The notes: a model not told the origin generated them from the letters alone. 27,530 bases of DNA from Mariprofundus sp. (GCA_015485035.1 WFUI01000037.1:1-27530); one strand, 5' to 3'; positions 1-9,050 are shown, counted from the stretch's first letter. A program made the numbers and translations.

Positions 1-1047
<1,047 letters not shown>

Positions 1048-1060
1048 CTATCCTGGATAG
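1048..1060. repeat. Perfect inverted repeat CTATCC-T-GGATAG between katG and oxyR
   Basis: Six-base arms with one central base. It sits between the OxyR-like site and katG, close to where the katG promoter should lie (a GATAGT -10-like hexamer on the minus strand overlaps it). It may be an accessory operator or part of the katG core promoter. No regulator is identified. Confidence 0.4.
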
Positions 1061-1091
1061 AAAGAATATCGGCAGGCTGAATATATGTATA

Positions 1092-1128
1092 ATTGATTGT
1101 TTTTATTATAACGATAGTTACTGTCTAT
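1092..1128. promoter_or_regulatory. Candidate OxyR binding site (four-element, 37 bp)
   Basis: The OxyR consensus is ATAG-N7-CTAT-N7-ATAG-N7-CTAT. Here the four elements are ATTG, TTAT, ATAG and CTAT at exactly the required 7-base spacings, so 14 of 16 core bases match, and the oxyR-proximal half is perfect. The site ends 13 bases before the oxyR start codon and lies upstream of katG, as expected for a site that activates katG and represses oxyR. Matched by eye only. Confidence 0.75.
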
Positions 1129-1141
1129 ATATGGAGGAGCG

Positions 1142-2020
1142 ATGAACCTGCGAGAAATGTCATATCTTGTTGCTGTAGCTGATTTACGTAACTTCAGCCA
1201 GGCTGCCGAATACTGCAATGTCAGCCAGCCCACCCTGAGCACACAAATCAAAAAAATGGAAGCGTGGCTCGGGGTGAAAATATTCGAGCGTAATAACAAG
1301 CACGTCATGATTACCGAGGAAGGCAAAGATATCCTCCGCTCCGCAGAAAAAATACTGCAGGAAGTCGAGCGCATTAAAGAAATTGCCGAGCACTCCCATA
1401 ACCCTTTTTCCGGGAGATTCAGGCTTGGGGCATTCCCGACCTTATCCACCTATGTATTTCCCGGTATTGTTCCACAGATCAAGAAACTCATGCCGGACTT
1501 ACATCTGATTCTCATCGAAGATAAAACTGCGATGTTAATAGATAGCCTGCACAGAGGCGAGATTGATGCCGCACTGCTGGCCATGCCGGTCGACGATGAT
1601 TTTCTTGAAATAAAAAAACTGTTTGATGACAAATTTTTTCTGGCCATTCCACCAGAGCATGCATTGGCAACAGCATCTGCAATAGGAACCGACGAGCTGG
1701 CCAGGTATCGTTTGTTGTTACTGGAAGAAGGCCACTGCCTGCGTGATCATGCTCTGGAAGTGTGTCAGCAGTATAATATTGCAGAGGAGCAGGATTTCCG
1801 GGCTACTGGCCTTGAGACACTGCGTCAGATGGTCAAGGCCGGTACCGGAATAACGTTAATGCCGGAAATCGCCATCAACAATACTGAGATAGGAATATGC
1901 TACATCCCTTTTACGGAGCCTGCGCCATACAGAACCATAGGGCTGGCTTACCGCAAAACATCGACCAAAAAAGAAATCATTCAGAACATTGAAGGGATAT
2001 TGAAAAACTCCCATGGTTGA
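1142..2020 (+). CDS. oxyR: Hydrogen peroxide-sensing LysR-type regulator OxyR
   Basis: 292-residue LysR-family transcription factor, the usual length for OxyR. The N-terminal winged helix-turn-helix spans about residues 1-60 (FSQAAEYCNVSQPTLSTQIKKME). The effector domain carries LLLLEEGHCLRDHALEVC, in which C199 and C208 match the peroxidatic and resolving cysteines of E. coli OxyR in both context and numbering. On oxidation these form a disulfide that switches the protein to an activator of peroxide defence genes. The start has a strong GGAGGAG at 1133-1139. It is divergent from katG with an OxyR-type site in between, so autoregulation is likely. Confidence 0.95.
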   Translation: MNLREMSYLVAVADLRNFSQAAEYCNVSQPTLSTQIKKMEAWLGVKIFERNNKHVMITEEGKDILRSAEKILQEVERIKEIAEHSHNPFSGRFRLGAFPTLSTYVFPGIVPQIKKLMPDLHLILIEDKTAMLIDSLHRGEIDAALLAMPVDDDFLEIKKLFDDKFFLAIPPEHALATASAIGTDELARYRLLLLEEGHCLRDHALEVCQQYNIAEEQDFRATGLETLRQMVKAGTGITLMPEIAINNTEIGICYIPFTEPAPYRTIGLAYRKTSTKKEIIQNIEGILKNSHG

Positions 2021-2065
2021 CTTATCGGAACCGAACACAAAGCCGAAGGTTTAATCAGAGTAGCA

Positions 2066-2088
2066 TCGGCTGAATAAGCCCGTTTTTT
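2066..2088 (+). terminator. Weak candidate intrinsic terminator after oxyR
   Basis: A short GGCT-GAATA-AGCC hairpin is followed by CG and six T residues, about 45 bases after the oxyR stop. A longer alternative stem AGCCGA/TCGGCT (2041-2046 with 2066-2071) overlaps it. The stem is short, so termination may be partial. Confidence 0.4.
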
Positions 2089-2175
2089 GCTATCGAAATA
2101 AAGGGGCGTCTTTCAGCTTGCTTTCACCTTTTCCCCTAATTATTGTGTAACGGGTTCGATAAATGAGGGGATATA

Positions 2176-4725
2176 ATGCTGCTTCGCCTTTTGCGATATA
2201 GCTGGATGGCTGTACTGCTTGCATCATCGCTCGCCAGTATGGGTGGATATCTTTATTTCAAAGATATGAACAAACAATTCATTCAAGGTGAGATCGATCA
2301 CCGTAGTCAGTTGCTACTGCATGATGTCAGGGAGATCATCCAGCAGCACCTTGATGCAACCGAGGGTATAGCAGCATATATCCATTCAGAACTGACCACG
2401 CACCAGAACGTTCTCGAGCTTGATGAGGCTAAAGAGCTGCTGCGCGGAACACTTGCAGCCCACCCCGGTGAGTTGGTGCAGGCCGCGATCTTTCCGCCAG
2501 ATGCTGCCCGGGTGGTGACGTATATCGCTCCGGATGCACAGGTACCGTTGATCCGAAGATCCGATTTTTCCACTCTGTTGCCCAATAAAGACCAACTGAC
2601 TGTGGTACAATCAGGCCGGAATCAACCGTTGCTGCGTGTATTTCATCTCAAATGTGTGCAAGATACTTGCTCTCATCTCATTGCAGATATCAATCTGCAA
2701 TCCATCATCAACCATATGCTGAAACGCGACAGGGATAATCTTGTTTCCGGGTTGTATATTCGAATTGCCCTTGCCCAGGAAGGTAATGACGATTTTCCTT
2801 TATACATAGCCGGGCCAAAGGCAGTGAGTGGTGTGGGCTGGAATGGTAGCTTTGATCTGGCTGACAGTCATTTTAGTATGCATACAGCCGCCTCACCGCA
2901 ACTGATTCGCCATCTGAGCACACAAACTTCGCAGTGGGTGCTGGGGCTGGGGCTTATCCTCAGCCTGTTACTGACTCATCTTGTCTATAACCGTGCGCGC
3001 TATGGTGAGCGACTACGCCGGAAGGTGATAGAACGTACAAAGGTGATCGAAGATGAACAGCAGAAGCTTGCCGCCATTATTGATAATGCCAATGACTCTA
3101 TCCTGCTACTGGATGAGAACGGTGTTGTTCTGCGCGCCAATCCTGCTGTTTGCGAACTGTTCGGTTATCAGCCTGCGGAGTGGGAAGGACTTTGCGTACA
3201 CGATCTGGTGCCGGAGAATATCCGTGAGGCGCACATTGAGTGGTTTTTCGATGAAATGACGGGCAAGCGCTATGATGTTTTGGATAAGACACGCGAACTT
3301 CAGGCACAGCGCAAGGATGGCTCGCTCTTTCCCTGTGAGGTGACCGTCAATGAATTTCAGGCCGGGGAAGAAAAACGTTTGTCTATTATCCTGCGTGATC
3401 TTACTGCACGCAAGGCGTTTGAGGATAGGCTCACTTGGCTTTCTTACTATGATGATCTCACCGGATTGCCCAACCACAGATTGTTTAATGATCGTGTTGG
3501 CCAGTCCATTGTCCCGGATTCAGAGCAAAAACGGCAGTTTGCCATTATCCATATGACGCTGGCCCGTTTCAGGATGGTCAATGATACATTGGGAAACAGT
3601 GTGGGCGAGCAGGTATTGAAAGAAGCTGCACGGCGTATCCGGGACATAGTGCATGAATCGAATATTGCTGCCCGTATGGGCAGCAATATATTCGCCGTAC
3701 TGTTACCGGGAGCAGAGGCTAGGCAGGCCGTGGAAATAGCACAAAAGATCAGACAGTCCATGGGCTTGCCATTTCATATCCAGGACCAGGAAATCAGCAT
3801 GGAGATGGTTTTTGGTATCGCAGTTTTTCCTGGCGACGGTGATGATACCGAATCTCTGATCAAGCATGCAGCTTCAGCCATGACTTATGCCGAAAGGAAT
3901 CAGTTATCTGTCCATTGTTTTTCCAGCGAGATGGAACGCATGGCAAAAAAACGACTTAAGATAGAACAGGATTTGATCAAAGCTGTTGGACATAATCAGT
4001 TCGAACTTTACTACCAGAGCAAGCACAATCTTGAGCATGGTGCTGTGTTCGGAGTTGAAGCCCTGATTCGTTGGAACCACCCTGAACAGGGCTTTATATC
4101 TCCTGCCGAATTCATCCCTGTGGCTGAGGAAACAGGTTTGATATTTCCCATCACTCATTGGGTGATAGACGAAGCATGCAGACAGGCTATTGCCTGGGAA
4201 AAGGCGGATATTCGGCCGGGTAGAATCGGTATCAATCTTTCTGCCGTGCAGCTCATGGAAAAAAACCTGGCGGAAGAAATCATTGAGCGCATTCTTGATT
4301 CTGGGGCAAAACCGGAATGGATTGAGATCGAGATCACCGAAACTGCTGCTATGCTTGAGCCGGTGACAGCCATCGCCATTATGCGAAAACTGGTAGAGAG
4401 CGGAATCTCGATCGCCATTGATGATTTTGGTACAGGTTATTCTTCACTCGCTTATCTGAAACGCTTGCCGGCAGAATGGCTGAAGATTGACATGGCCTTC
4501 ATACGCGGCCTGCCGGACGATGAAGAGGATGTGACTATTGTACGTTCTATTATTGCCATGGGGCATGCTATGGGTATGAAAATCATTGCCGAGGGTGTGG
4601 AAACTGAGGCGCAGCTAGAGTTTTTGCGTGGTGAGATATGCGATGCGGTGCAGGGCTATTTGTTCAGTAAGCCGCTTCCGGTAGGTGAGGCGACTTCTTA
4701 TATCAAGAAAAGTGTATCGAATTAA
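2176..4725 (+). CDS. Membrane-anchored PAS-GGDEF-EAL protein, probable cyclic-di-GMP phosphodiesterase
   Basis: 849 residues. Order: membrane helix about 8-28, a periplasmic sensor region about 30-252, a second helix about 253-271, a PAS domain about 295-412, a GGDEF-like domain about 420-580 and an EAL domain about 592-840. The GGDEF signature is GSNIF (502-506), lacking the acidic residues for GTP/metal binding, so cyclase activity is unlikely. The EAL site looks complete: E628 of EAL, N687, E722 in ITET, D749-D750 in DDFGTG, K770, E806 and Q826. The protein most likely degrades cyclic-di-GMP in response to a periplasmic or PAS-sensed signal. The sensor region has just two cysteines (C160, C165). 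The start has GAGGGG at 2165-2170. Monocistronic, same strand as oxyR. Confidence 0.9.
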   Translation: MLLRLLRYSWMAVLLASSLASMGGYLYFKDMNKQFIQGEIDHRSQLLLHDVREIIQQHLDATEGIAAYIHSELTTHQNVLELDEAKELLRGTLAAHPGELVQAAIFPPDAARVVTYIAPDAQVPLIRRSDFSTLLPNKDQLTVVQSGRNQPLLRVFHLKCVQDTCSHLIADINLQSIINHMLKRDRDNLVSGLYIRIALAQEGNDDFPLYIAGPKAVSGVGWNGSFDLADSHFSMHTAASPQLIRHLSTQTSQWVLGLGLILSLLLTHLVYNRARYGERLRRKVIERTKVIEDEQQKLAAIIDNANDSILLLDENGVVLRANPAVCELFGYQPAEWEGLCVHDLVPENIREAHIEWFFDEMTGKRYDVLDKTRELQAQRKDGSLFPCEVTVNEFQAGEEKRLSIILRDLTARKAFEDRLTWLSYYDDLTGLPNHRLFNDRVGQSIVPDSEQKRQFAIIHMTLARFRMVNDTLGNSVGEQVLKEAARRIRDIVHESNIAARMGSNIFAVLLPGAEARQAVEIAQKIRQSMGLPFHIQDQEISMEMVFGIAVFPGDGDDTESLIKHAASAMTYAERNQLSVHCFSSEMERMAKKRLKIEQDLIKAVGHNQFELYYQSKHNLEHGAVFGVEALIRWNHPEQGFISPAEFIPVAEETGLIFPITHWVIDEACRQAIAWEKADIRPGRIGINLSAVQLMEKNLAEEIIERILDSGAKPEWIEIEITETAAMLEPVTAIAIMRKLVESGISIAIDDFGTGYSSLAYLKRLPAEWLKIDMAFIRGLPDDEEDVTIVRSIIAMGHAMGMKIIAEGVETEAQLEFLRGEICDAVQGYLFSKPLPVGEATSYIKKSVSN

Positions 4726-4792
4726 CAATATTACGGTATTGGGAATATCCATAATACTGGCCACAATCTACGTTATAATTCATCGACTTGTT

Positions 4793-4804
4793 TGTGAGTT
4801 CACA
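4793..4804. repeat. Short inverted repeat TGTGA-GT-TCACA
   Basis: Five-base arms separated by two bases, in the 105-base gap between the convergent EAL-protein and dnaB genes. The arms resemble CRP half-sites, but the spacer is 2 instead of 6, so this is not a CRP site. No terminator with a T-run is visible in this gap. Confidence 0.3.
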
Positions 4805-4830
4805 CAACCAGAGTCGAATGCTGGTGGTAA

Positions 4831-6213
4831 TTAGTCGTCGAAACCGGTGGATGCGTGGTTTTCGAAGCGGGTGTATTTATTCACGAATGTCAGTTTCACA
4901 TCGCCAATCGGACCGTTACGCTGTTTGGCTACGATAATTTCCGCCAGCCCCTCATTGTCCGGTTTTTTGTTATAAACTTCATCACGATAGATAAACATGA
5001 TGACATCGGCATCCTGTTCGATAGCGCCGGATTCGCGCAGGTCAGACATCATCGGACGTTTATCGGCACGTTGTTCCAGTGAACGGTTGAGCTGTGACAG
5101 GGCGATGACCGGAACATTCAGTTCCTTGGCAAGGCCTTTCAGCGAGCGGGTAATTTCTGACAATTCCTGGGCGCGGTTATCAGAATCGGAACGACCGGAC
5201 ATGAGTTGAACATAATCGATTAATACCAGATCAAGCCCTTTGGCTTCGCGTTTGAGGCGACGGCATTTGGAGCGCAGCTCAAGTACCGAGATGGCTGGTG
5301 TGTCATCCACAAAGATAGCCGATTCAGCCAGTGCGCCACTGGCAGCGGCCAGTTTGCGCCAGTCTTCAGCCGAAAAACGACCGGTGCGTAAATGTTGCAT
5401 ATCCACACGGGCTTCGCAGGCCAGCATACGCATGGCAATCTGCTGGGTGGACATTTCCAGTGAGAACACTGCCACAACAGCGGTATCATCCGAGCGAATC
5501 GATGCGTTCTGAGCCAGATTCATGGAGAAAGCGGTTTTGCCCATACTCGGGCGTCCGGCCACAATAATCAGGTCGCCGCGTTGCATACCTGCAGTCATTT
5601 TGTCCAGATCGTCAAAGCCGGTCGGTATACCTGTTACGAGCTTTTTCTGGGCATAGCGTTCTTCCAGTTCTTTGTAGCTTTCCAGCATCAGGTCAGACAT
5701 TTTACTGAAAGAAGGACTTGAACGATTGAAGCTCTCGGCAATGGCGAGAATGTTTTTCTCGGCCAGATCGAGATGTTCATTTACATCGCGGGCCGTTTCT
5801 TCGTAGACACTCTGGGATACTTCACTACAGACCGACAGAAGGTCACGCAGGATCGAGCGTTCGCGCACGATCCGGGCATAATGTTTTACATTGGCAGAGG
5901 TGGGTACGGCAACGACGAGTTCAGATAAATAGGCTTCACCGCCGATTGCATCCAGTTCGTTGCGGCGTTCCAGCTGATCCTTAATGGTCAGCGCATCAAC
6001 AGGCTGGCCCTTGGAGGCCAGCTCATTGATAACATAGAAAATACGTGCATTGGCTTCGACATAGAAGTGCTCGGGTTGCAGCGAACCTTCAAGCCTTTCC
6101 AGTGCTTCTGCATCGAGCATGATTCCCCCCAGCACCGCCCTTTCCGCATCATGGGCGTGGGGCGGGATACGCTCTCTGAGCGTATCAGTGCGCAGGGGAA
6201 TCAGCTGACTCAA
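4831..6213 (-). CDS. dnaB: Replicative DNA helicase DnaB (TTG start)
   Basis: 460 residues, the normal size of the hexameric helicase that unwinds DNA 5' to 3' at the replication fork. The N-terminal helical domain covers about 15-170. The RecA-like motor has Walker A GRPSMGKT (220-227), the H1a-type SLEMS (251-255), Walker B LVLIDYVQLM with D333, and the DREBx-like C-terminal motif LSQLNRSLEQR. The start codon is TTG at 6213-6211, overlapping the rplI stop as TTGA, so translation is probably coupled to L9; the next in-frame ATG is at residue 32 and would remove part of the conserved N-terminal domain. Last gene of the ribosomal cluster, the usual dnaB position. Confidence 0.97.
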   Translation of the reverse strand: MSQLIPLRTDTLRERIPPHAHDAERAVLGGIMLDAEALERLEGSLQPEHFYVEANARIFYVINELASKGQPVDALTIKDQLERRNELDAIGGEAYLSELVVAVPTSANVKHYARIVRERSILRDLLSVCSEVSQSVYEETARDVNEHLDLAEKNILAIAESFNRSSPSFSKMSDLMLESYKELEERYAQKKLVTGIPTGFDDLDKMTAGMQRGDLIIVAGRPSMGKTAFSMNLAQNASIRSDDTAVVAVFSLEMSTQQIAMRMLACEARVDMQHLRTGRFSAEDWRKLAAASGALAESAIFVDDTPAISVLELRSKCRRLKREAKGLDLVLIDYVQLMSGRSDSDNRAQELSEITRSLKGLAKELNVPVIALSQLNRSLEQRADKRPMMSDLRESGAIEQDADVIMFIYRDEVYNKKPDNEGLAEIIVAKQRNGPIGDVKLTFVNKYTRFENHASTGFDD

Positions 6214-6659
6214 TGTTGCTCGGAAGTGACCGTAATGCTCAGGGTTGCAGTGACGTCCGGATGCAGGCGCACGCGGAAAGTGTGATTGCCTACTTCCTTG
6301 ATATGCTCATCCTGCAGAATATTGCGGCGCTCTACTGCGAAACCATTTTCCTTGAGCAGTGCAGCCAGTTCGGCGGCTCCGACTGAACCGTACAGGTGTT
6401 TTCCGTCGGAGGTGGCCAAGACCACTTCCAGTGTCAGCCCTTCGAGCCTGGCCGCTTCAGCTTTGGCTGCAGCAAGAACTTCAGCCTGCTTGCTTTCCAG
6501 CAGAGCGCGGCGGCGTTCGAACACCTTGCGGTTGCCTGCATCGGCAACAGCAGCCTTGCCCTGTGGCAGCAAAAAATTGCGACCATAACCTGGGCGTACA
6601 TTCACTTCATCGCCAACGTTGCCTAAACCTTCAACACGTTCCAAAAGAATCAATTGCAT
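6210..6659 (-). CDS. rplI: 50S ribosomal protein bL9
   Basis: 149 residues, matching the family. It begins MQLILLERVEGLGNVGD and carries the signature GYGRNFLLPQGKA in the N-terminal RNA-binding lobe, then the long connecting helix and the C-terminal lobe (VRLHPDVTATLSITV). L9 binds 23S rRNA near the L1 stalk and helps hold the reading frame. Its Shine-Dalgarno GGAGG lies at the very end of the upstream DUF2232 gene, only 3 bases being free between the two genes. Its stop codon overlaps the dnaB start. Confidence 0.97.
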   Translation of the reverse strand: MQLILLERVEGLGNVGDEVNVRPGYGRNFLLPQGKAAVADAGNRKVFERRRALLESKQAEVLAAAKAEAARLEGLTLEVVLATSDGKHLYGSVGAAELAALLKENGFAVERRNILQDEHIKEVGNHTFRVRLHPDVTATLSITVTSEQH

Positions 6660-6662
6660 TGT

Positions 6663-7670
6663 TTATCCTCCAACTGCCGGAATATTCCGGCGATAATCAA
6701 ACCAAATATCCATCAGGCCGATGATCACAAACGGTATGATCAATATGGACCAGATGATTAACATAAAATACATCATGGCGATTGAAAGCAGCATACCTTT
6801 TGCTTTCAACCAGCTATGCCCTACCGCAACACCCTGTGCTGCCAGCAAGCCACCAATCAGTATAGCTGCATTAACAGCAATATAGTGCAACTCACCGGAA
6901 CCCAGGTTTATCAGCACCATCAACACCAGAAACAAATATGCCACCGGTTTGCCAAATCCCAGACTCAATAAACTGGTCGCTTCACCCTGATAAAAACCAA
7001 ACTTGCGTGCAAAATTCCTGGCAAAAACTATATCGCCCCACCAGGTAAACCACATACCCAGCGCCATCAGACCCGGAAGAATTTCTACCATCATCTGACG
7101 CGACTGTTCAAGCATTTGCACCGCTTCAGGTTCGCCTGCCGGCATTTGCTGCTCGACGCCGGTAAACATCGGTGCCAATAACGCATCCATCAGGCCCCGT
7201 ATGCCTGTATCCTGCATGGCGGCGGCAATGGCTAATCCGATCAGCGTTAAAGCACCCAGCCCGAAAGCCAGATATTGGGCGCTCCGACGTACGCCATCGG
7301 CACGAACCAGCAAGGCTGCGCCCAGTATCGGTACCAGTCCATAAAGCACAAATACCACCAGACCCGGAAGCAGCGCAAAGCCTGTAATCAGGCTGACAGC
7401 TACTGCGGCCAGTGCTGCTACATGGGTGGCAAATAGCAGCCCGCCGCCAAAAGTGACCAGTGCAATCAGCGCCGGTGCCAGAATATGCAGCGATAAGCCG
7501 GCCGTAGTCAGCAGCATTGCTACAAATCCGGGCATGCCATCGCTTAGCGCAGGCAGCCAGACGGCGCTCATTAACATGACCAGCATCAACGTTGCACATG
7601 GCAGGCGGTGCGTCAGCACATAGCTGAGCGCCGCAGGCATCGTTTGCGGTGCGGGTGTCTGATCCTGCAT
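6663..7670 (-). CDS. DUF2232-type multipass membrane protein
   Basis: 335 residues, very hydrophobic, with roughly eight predicted membrane segments and short polar loops. Position and character match the DUF2232 membrane protein found between rpsR and rplI in many Gammaproteobacteria (for example at this place in Pseudomonas). Its function is not established. No catalytic motif is visible. No strong Shine-Dalgarno precedes the ATG at 7670, and the gene lies 39 bases after rpsR, so translation may be low or coupled. The family assignment rests on context and hydrophobicity rather than on a signature motif. Confidence 0.8.
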   Translation of the reverse strand: MQDQTPAPQTMPAALSYVLTHRLPCATLMLVMLMSAVWLPALSDGMPGFVAMLLTTAGLSLHILAPALIALVTFGGGLLFATHVAALAAVAVSLITGFALLPGLVVFVLYGLVPILGAALLVRADGVRRSAQYLAFGLGALTLIGLAIAAAMQDTGIRGLMDALLAPMFTGVEQQMPAGEPEAVQMLEQSRQMMVEILPGLMALGMWFTWWGDIVFARNFARKFGFYQGEATSLLSLGFGKPVAYLFLVLMVLINLGSGELHYIAVNAAILIGGLLAAQGVAVGHSWLKAKGMLLSIAMMYFMLIIWSILIIPFVIIGLMDIWFDYRRNIPAVGG

Positions 7671-7709
7671 CAGATCAGTCTACCACTGAGTACCGTGAAT
7701 AATCCGCAA

Positions 7710-8066
7710 TCAGTCGTGATGCAGCGGTGTGAACGGTACCAGAGCCAGCACGCGGGCGCGTTTGATGGCAGTGGTCAGGAAACGCTGATGCTTTGAACAG
7801 GTCCCGGTCACGCGTGACGGCAGAATCTTGTAACGTTCGGTAATAAAACCACGCAGCAAATCCGGATCTTTATGATCAATCGTCAGGCTTTTATCAGCAC
7901 AGAATTTGCAAAACTTGCGACGGCGCTGAAAGCGACCACGTGGTGCACCACGCTGTGGGCGTTCACTGCGTTGCGGTCGGCTGCCTTGTGGGCGGTCACC
8001 CTGCGGACGGCTGCCTTGCGGGCGATCACTTTGAGCCGGTGCGGCTGTTTTTACTTCTTCACTCAT
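7710..8066 (-). CDS. rpsR: 30S ribosomal protein bS18 with repeat-rich N-terminal extension
   Basis: 118 residues against about 75 in E. coli. The conserved part runs from about residue 47: [48 protein letters not shown]. The first ~46 residues are an unusual hydrophilic basic tail with five RPQ(G/R) units. The frame, the strong GAGGAG before the ATG at 8066, and the lack of a good start nearer the core support the extension as real. S18 sits on the 30S platform next to S6. Between priB and the DUF2232 gene. Confidence 0.95.
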   Translation of the reverse strand: MSEEVKTAAPAQSDRPQGSRPQGDRPQGSRPQRSERPQRGAPRGRFQRRRKFCKFCADKSLTIDHKDPDLLRGFITERYKILPSRVTGTCSKHQRFLTTAIKRARVLALVPFTPLHHD

Positions 8067-8115
8067 CTTTTACTCCTCAATCTCTTTGGGTGTCGTTCAG
8101 GATGATGCGGCCGGA

Positions 8116-8472
8116 TTATTCATGAGTCTGTTCGTCAGACCGTTCAACAAGCCGGCATGCATTCACCCAGATTTCCACCTGTCCCCAGCAAGGTTTGTTG
8201 TCCCTGCTGTAAAAACGTCGACGCAGACAACCATCAATCATCACATGGCGACCATCCAGGTCGATCATCGTGTTGACGATGTCGCCACTGGCACGCAGTG
8301 GCATCGGCTGTTCATCCTGGACTCCGGCTCGAACCGGCCCTAATTCAGGACGATGCGTCATCAGTTCCGCGATCAGCGCCAGAGAACCATCCGGCATCCA
8401 GCGTTTGCGTATATTGCCGAGTTGGCCTGATACGCGGGCACGATTAAACTCAGGTGCTTGCTTCTGCTCCAT
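8116..8472 (-). CDS. priB: Primosomal replication protein PriB (OB fold)
   Basis: 118 residues from the ATG at 8472, which has AAGGA 8 bases upstream; a longer frame from 8490 lacks a ribosome binding site and would overlap rpsF further. PriB is a single-stranded DNA-binding OB-fold protein related to SSB that helps PriA reload DnaB at stalled forks. Seen: FNRARVSGQLGNIRKRWMPDG at the N-terminus and GQVEIWVNACRLVER at the C-terminus, typical of SSB/PriB strands. Its place between rpsF and rpsR is diagnostic. It overlaps the rpsF end by 23 bases, suggesting coupled translation. A little longer than E. coli PriB (104). Confidence 0.9.
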   Translation of the reverse strand: MEQKQAPEFNRARVSGQLGNIRKRWMPDGSLALIAELMTHRPELGPVRAGVQDEQPMPLRASGDIVNTMIDLDGRHVMIDGCLRRRFYSRDNKPCWGQVEIWVNACRLVERSDEQTHE

Positions 8473-8926
8473 CAGTTTCATCCTTGGCATCAGTTGTTGC
8501 TTCAGACGCCTGTTCTTCAGAGGCAGGGGTGTCTGCTTCAGTCACCTGTTCTTCAGCTGCTGCCGCTTTTTCTTCAGCTGCCGCTTCTTCACGTTTGGCT
8601 GCAGCCTGGGCCCGGCGTAACAACGGGGATGGTTTATCGGACAGTTCGGTCAGCCGGGTGGTCAGGGAGCGAATAATACGTTCCTCCAGACTGATGGCAT
8701 GTTCCAGCGTGTTGATGGCTTCGGCATTGCCGTCGGTGACCAGCAGGATGTAATTGCCACGTTTACGGTTGGCAATGGAATAAGCCAACGGACGTGAACC
8801 CCAGTTTTCGCGTTTAACAATACGACCGCCGACTTTTTCTACTTTGGCGATCAGATTATCGGTCAGTGCTTCGGTGTTTTCCTGAGAGATGTCAGGGTTA
8901 ACGATAAAAATAGTTTCGTAATACAA
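8450..8926 (-). CDS. rpsF: 30S ribosomal protein bS6 with long acidic C-terminal tail (TTG start)
   Basis: 158 residues. The ferredoxin-like core (about 1-100) starts MYYETIFIVNPDIS and contains WGSRPLAYSIANRKRGNYILL. From about residue 108 there is a ~50-residue Ala/Glu-rich acidic tail, longer than the tail of E. coli S6, where RimK adds glutamates. The start is TTG at 8926-8924, supported by AAGGAG six bases before it and by the fit of MYYE to the family N-terminus. First gene of the operon with priB, rpsR, DUF2232, rplI and dnaB. Confidence 0.96.
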   Translation of the reverse strand: MYYETIFIVNPDISQENTEALTDNLIAKVEKVGGRIVKRENWGSRPLAYSIANRKRGNYILLVTDGNAEAINTLEHAISLEERIIRSLTTRLTELSDKPSPLLRRAQAAAKREEAAAEEKAAAAEEQVTEADTPASEEQASEATTDAKDETDGAEAST

Positions 8927-8928
8927 AC

Positions 8929-8958
8929 GGCGCTCCTTTCGGTGTACTTACGTACGCC
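8929..8958 (-). promoter_or_regulatory. Candidate S6:S18-binding rpsF leader motif
   Basis: On the mRNA strand a closing stem GGCG/CGCC (8958-8955 with 8932-8929) encloses a small UAC-GUAA-GUA hairpin followed by an unpaired CACCGAAAGGAG, which holds both a CACCG element and the rpsF Shine-Dalgarno. The known rpsF leader, bound by the S6:S18 complex, has a conserved CCG in a bulge next to a short hairpin. Binding here would mask the ribosome binding site and give feedback control. Structure drawn by hand. Confidence 0.6.
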
Positions 8959-9022
8959 CCGGTACGATTAAGCGCGTCCGGAGCAAGGTATGTATCTGCC
9001 AGTTTCCTGTACAGAGCGGCGC

Positions 9023-9050
9023 ATGATATGCAGTCAAACAATGAATGCAA
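9023..9050 (-). promoter_or_regulatory. Possible sigma-70 promoter for the rpsF operon
   Basis: TTGCAT and TATCAT separated by 16 bases, about 100 bases before the rpsF start. The -10 matches 5 of 6 positions and the -35 is weak. The placement leaves room for the leader motif in the transcript. Confidence 0.4.

Noticed and set aside
4793..4804. TGTGA/TCACA pair as a possible CRP site
   Set aside because: The spacer is two bases instead of six, and it lies between two convergent genes where an activator site is not expected.
7940..8060. Repeats in rpsR considered as a minisatellite or CRISPR-like array
   Set aside because: They are in-frame codon repeats encoding RPQ(G/R) units within S18, with no unique spacers.
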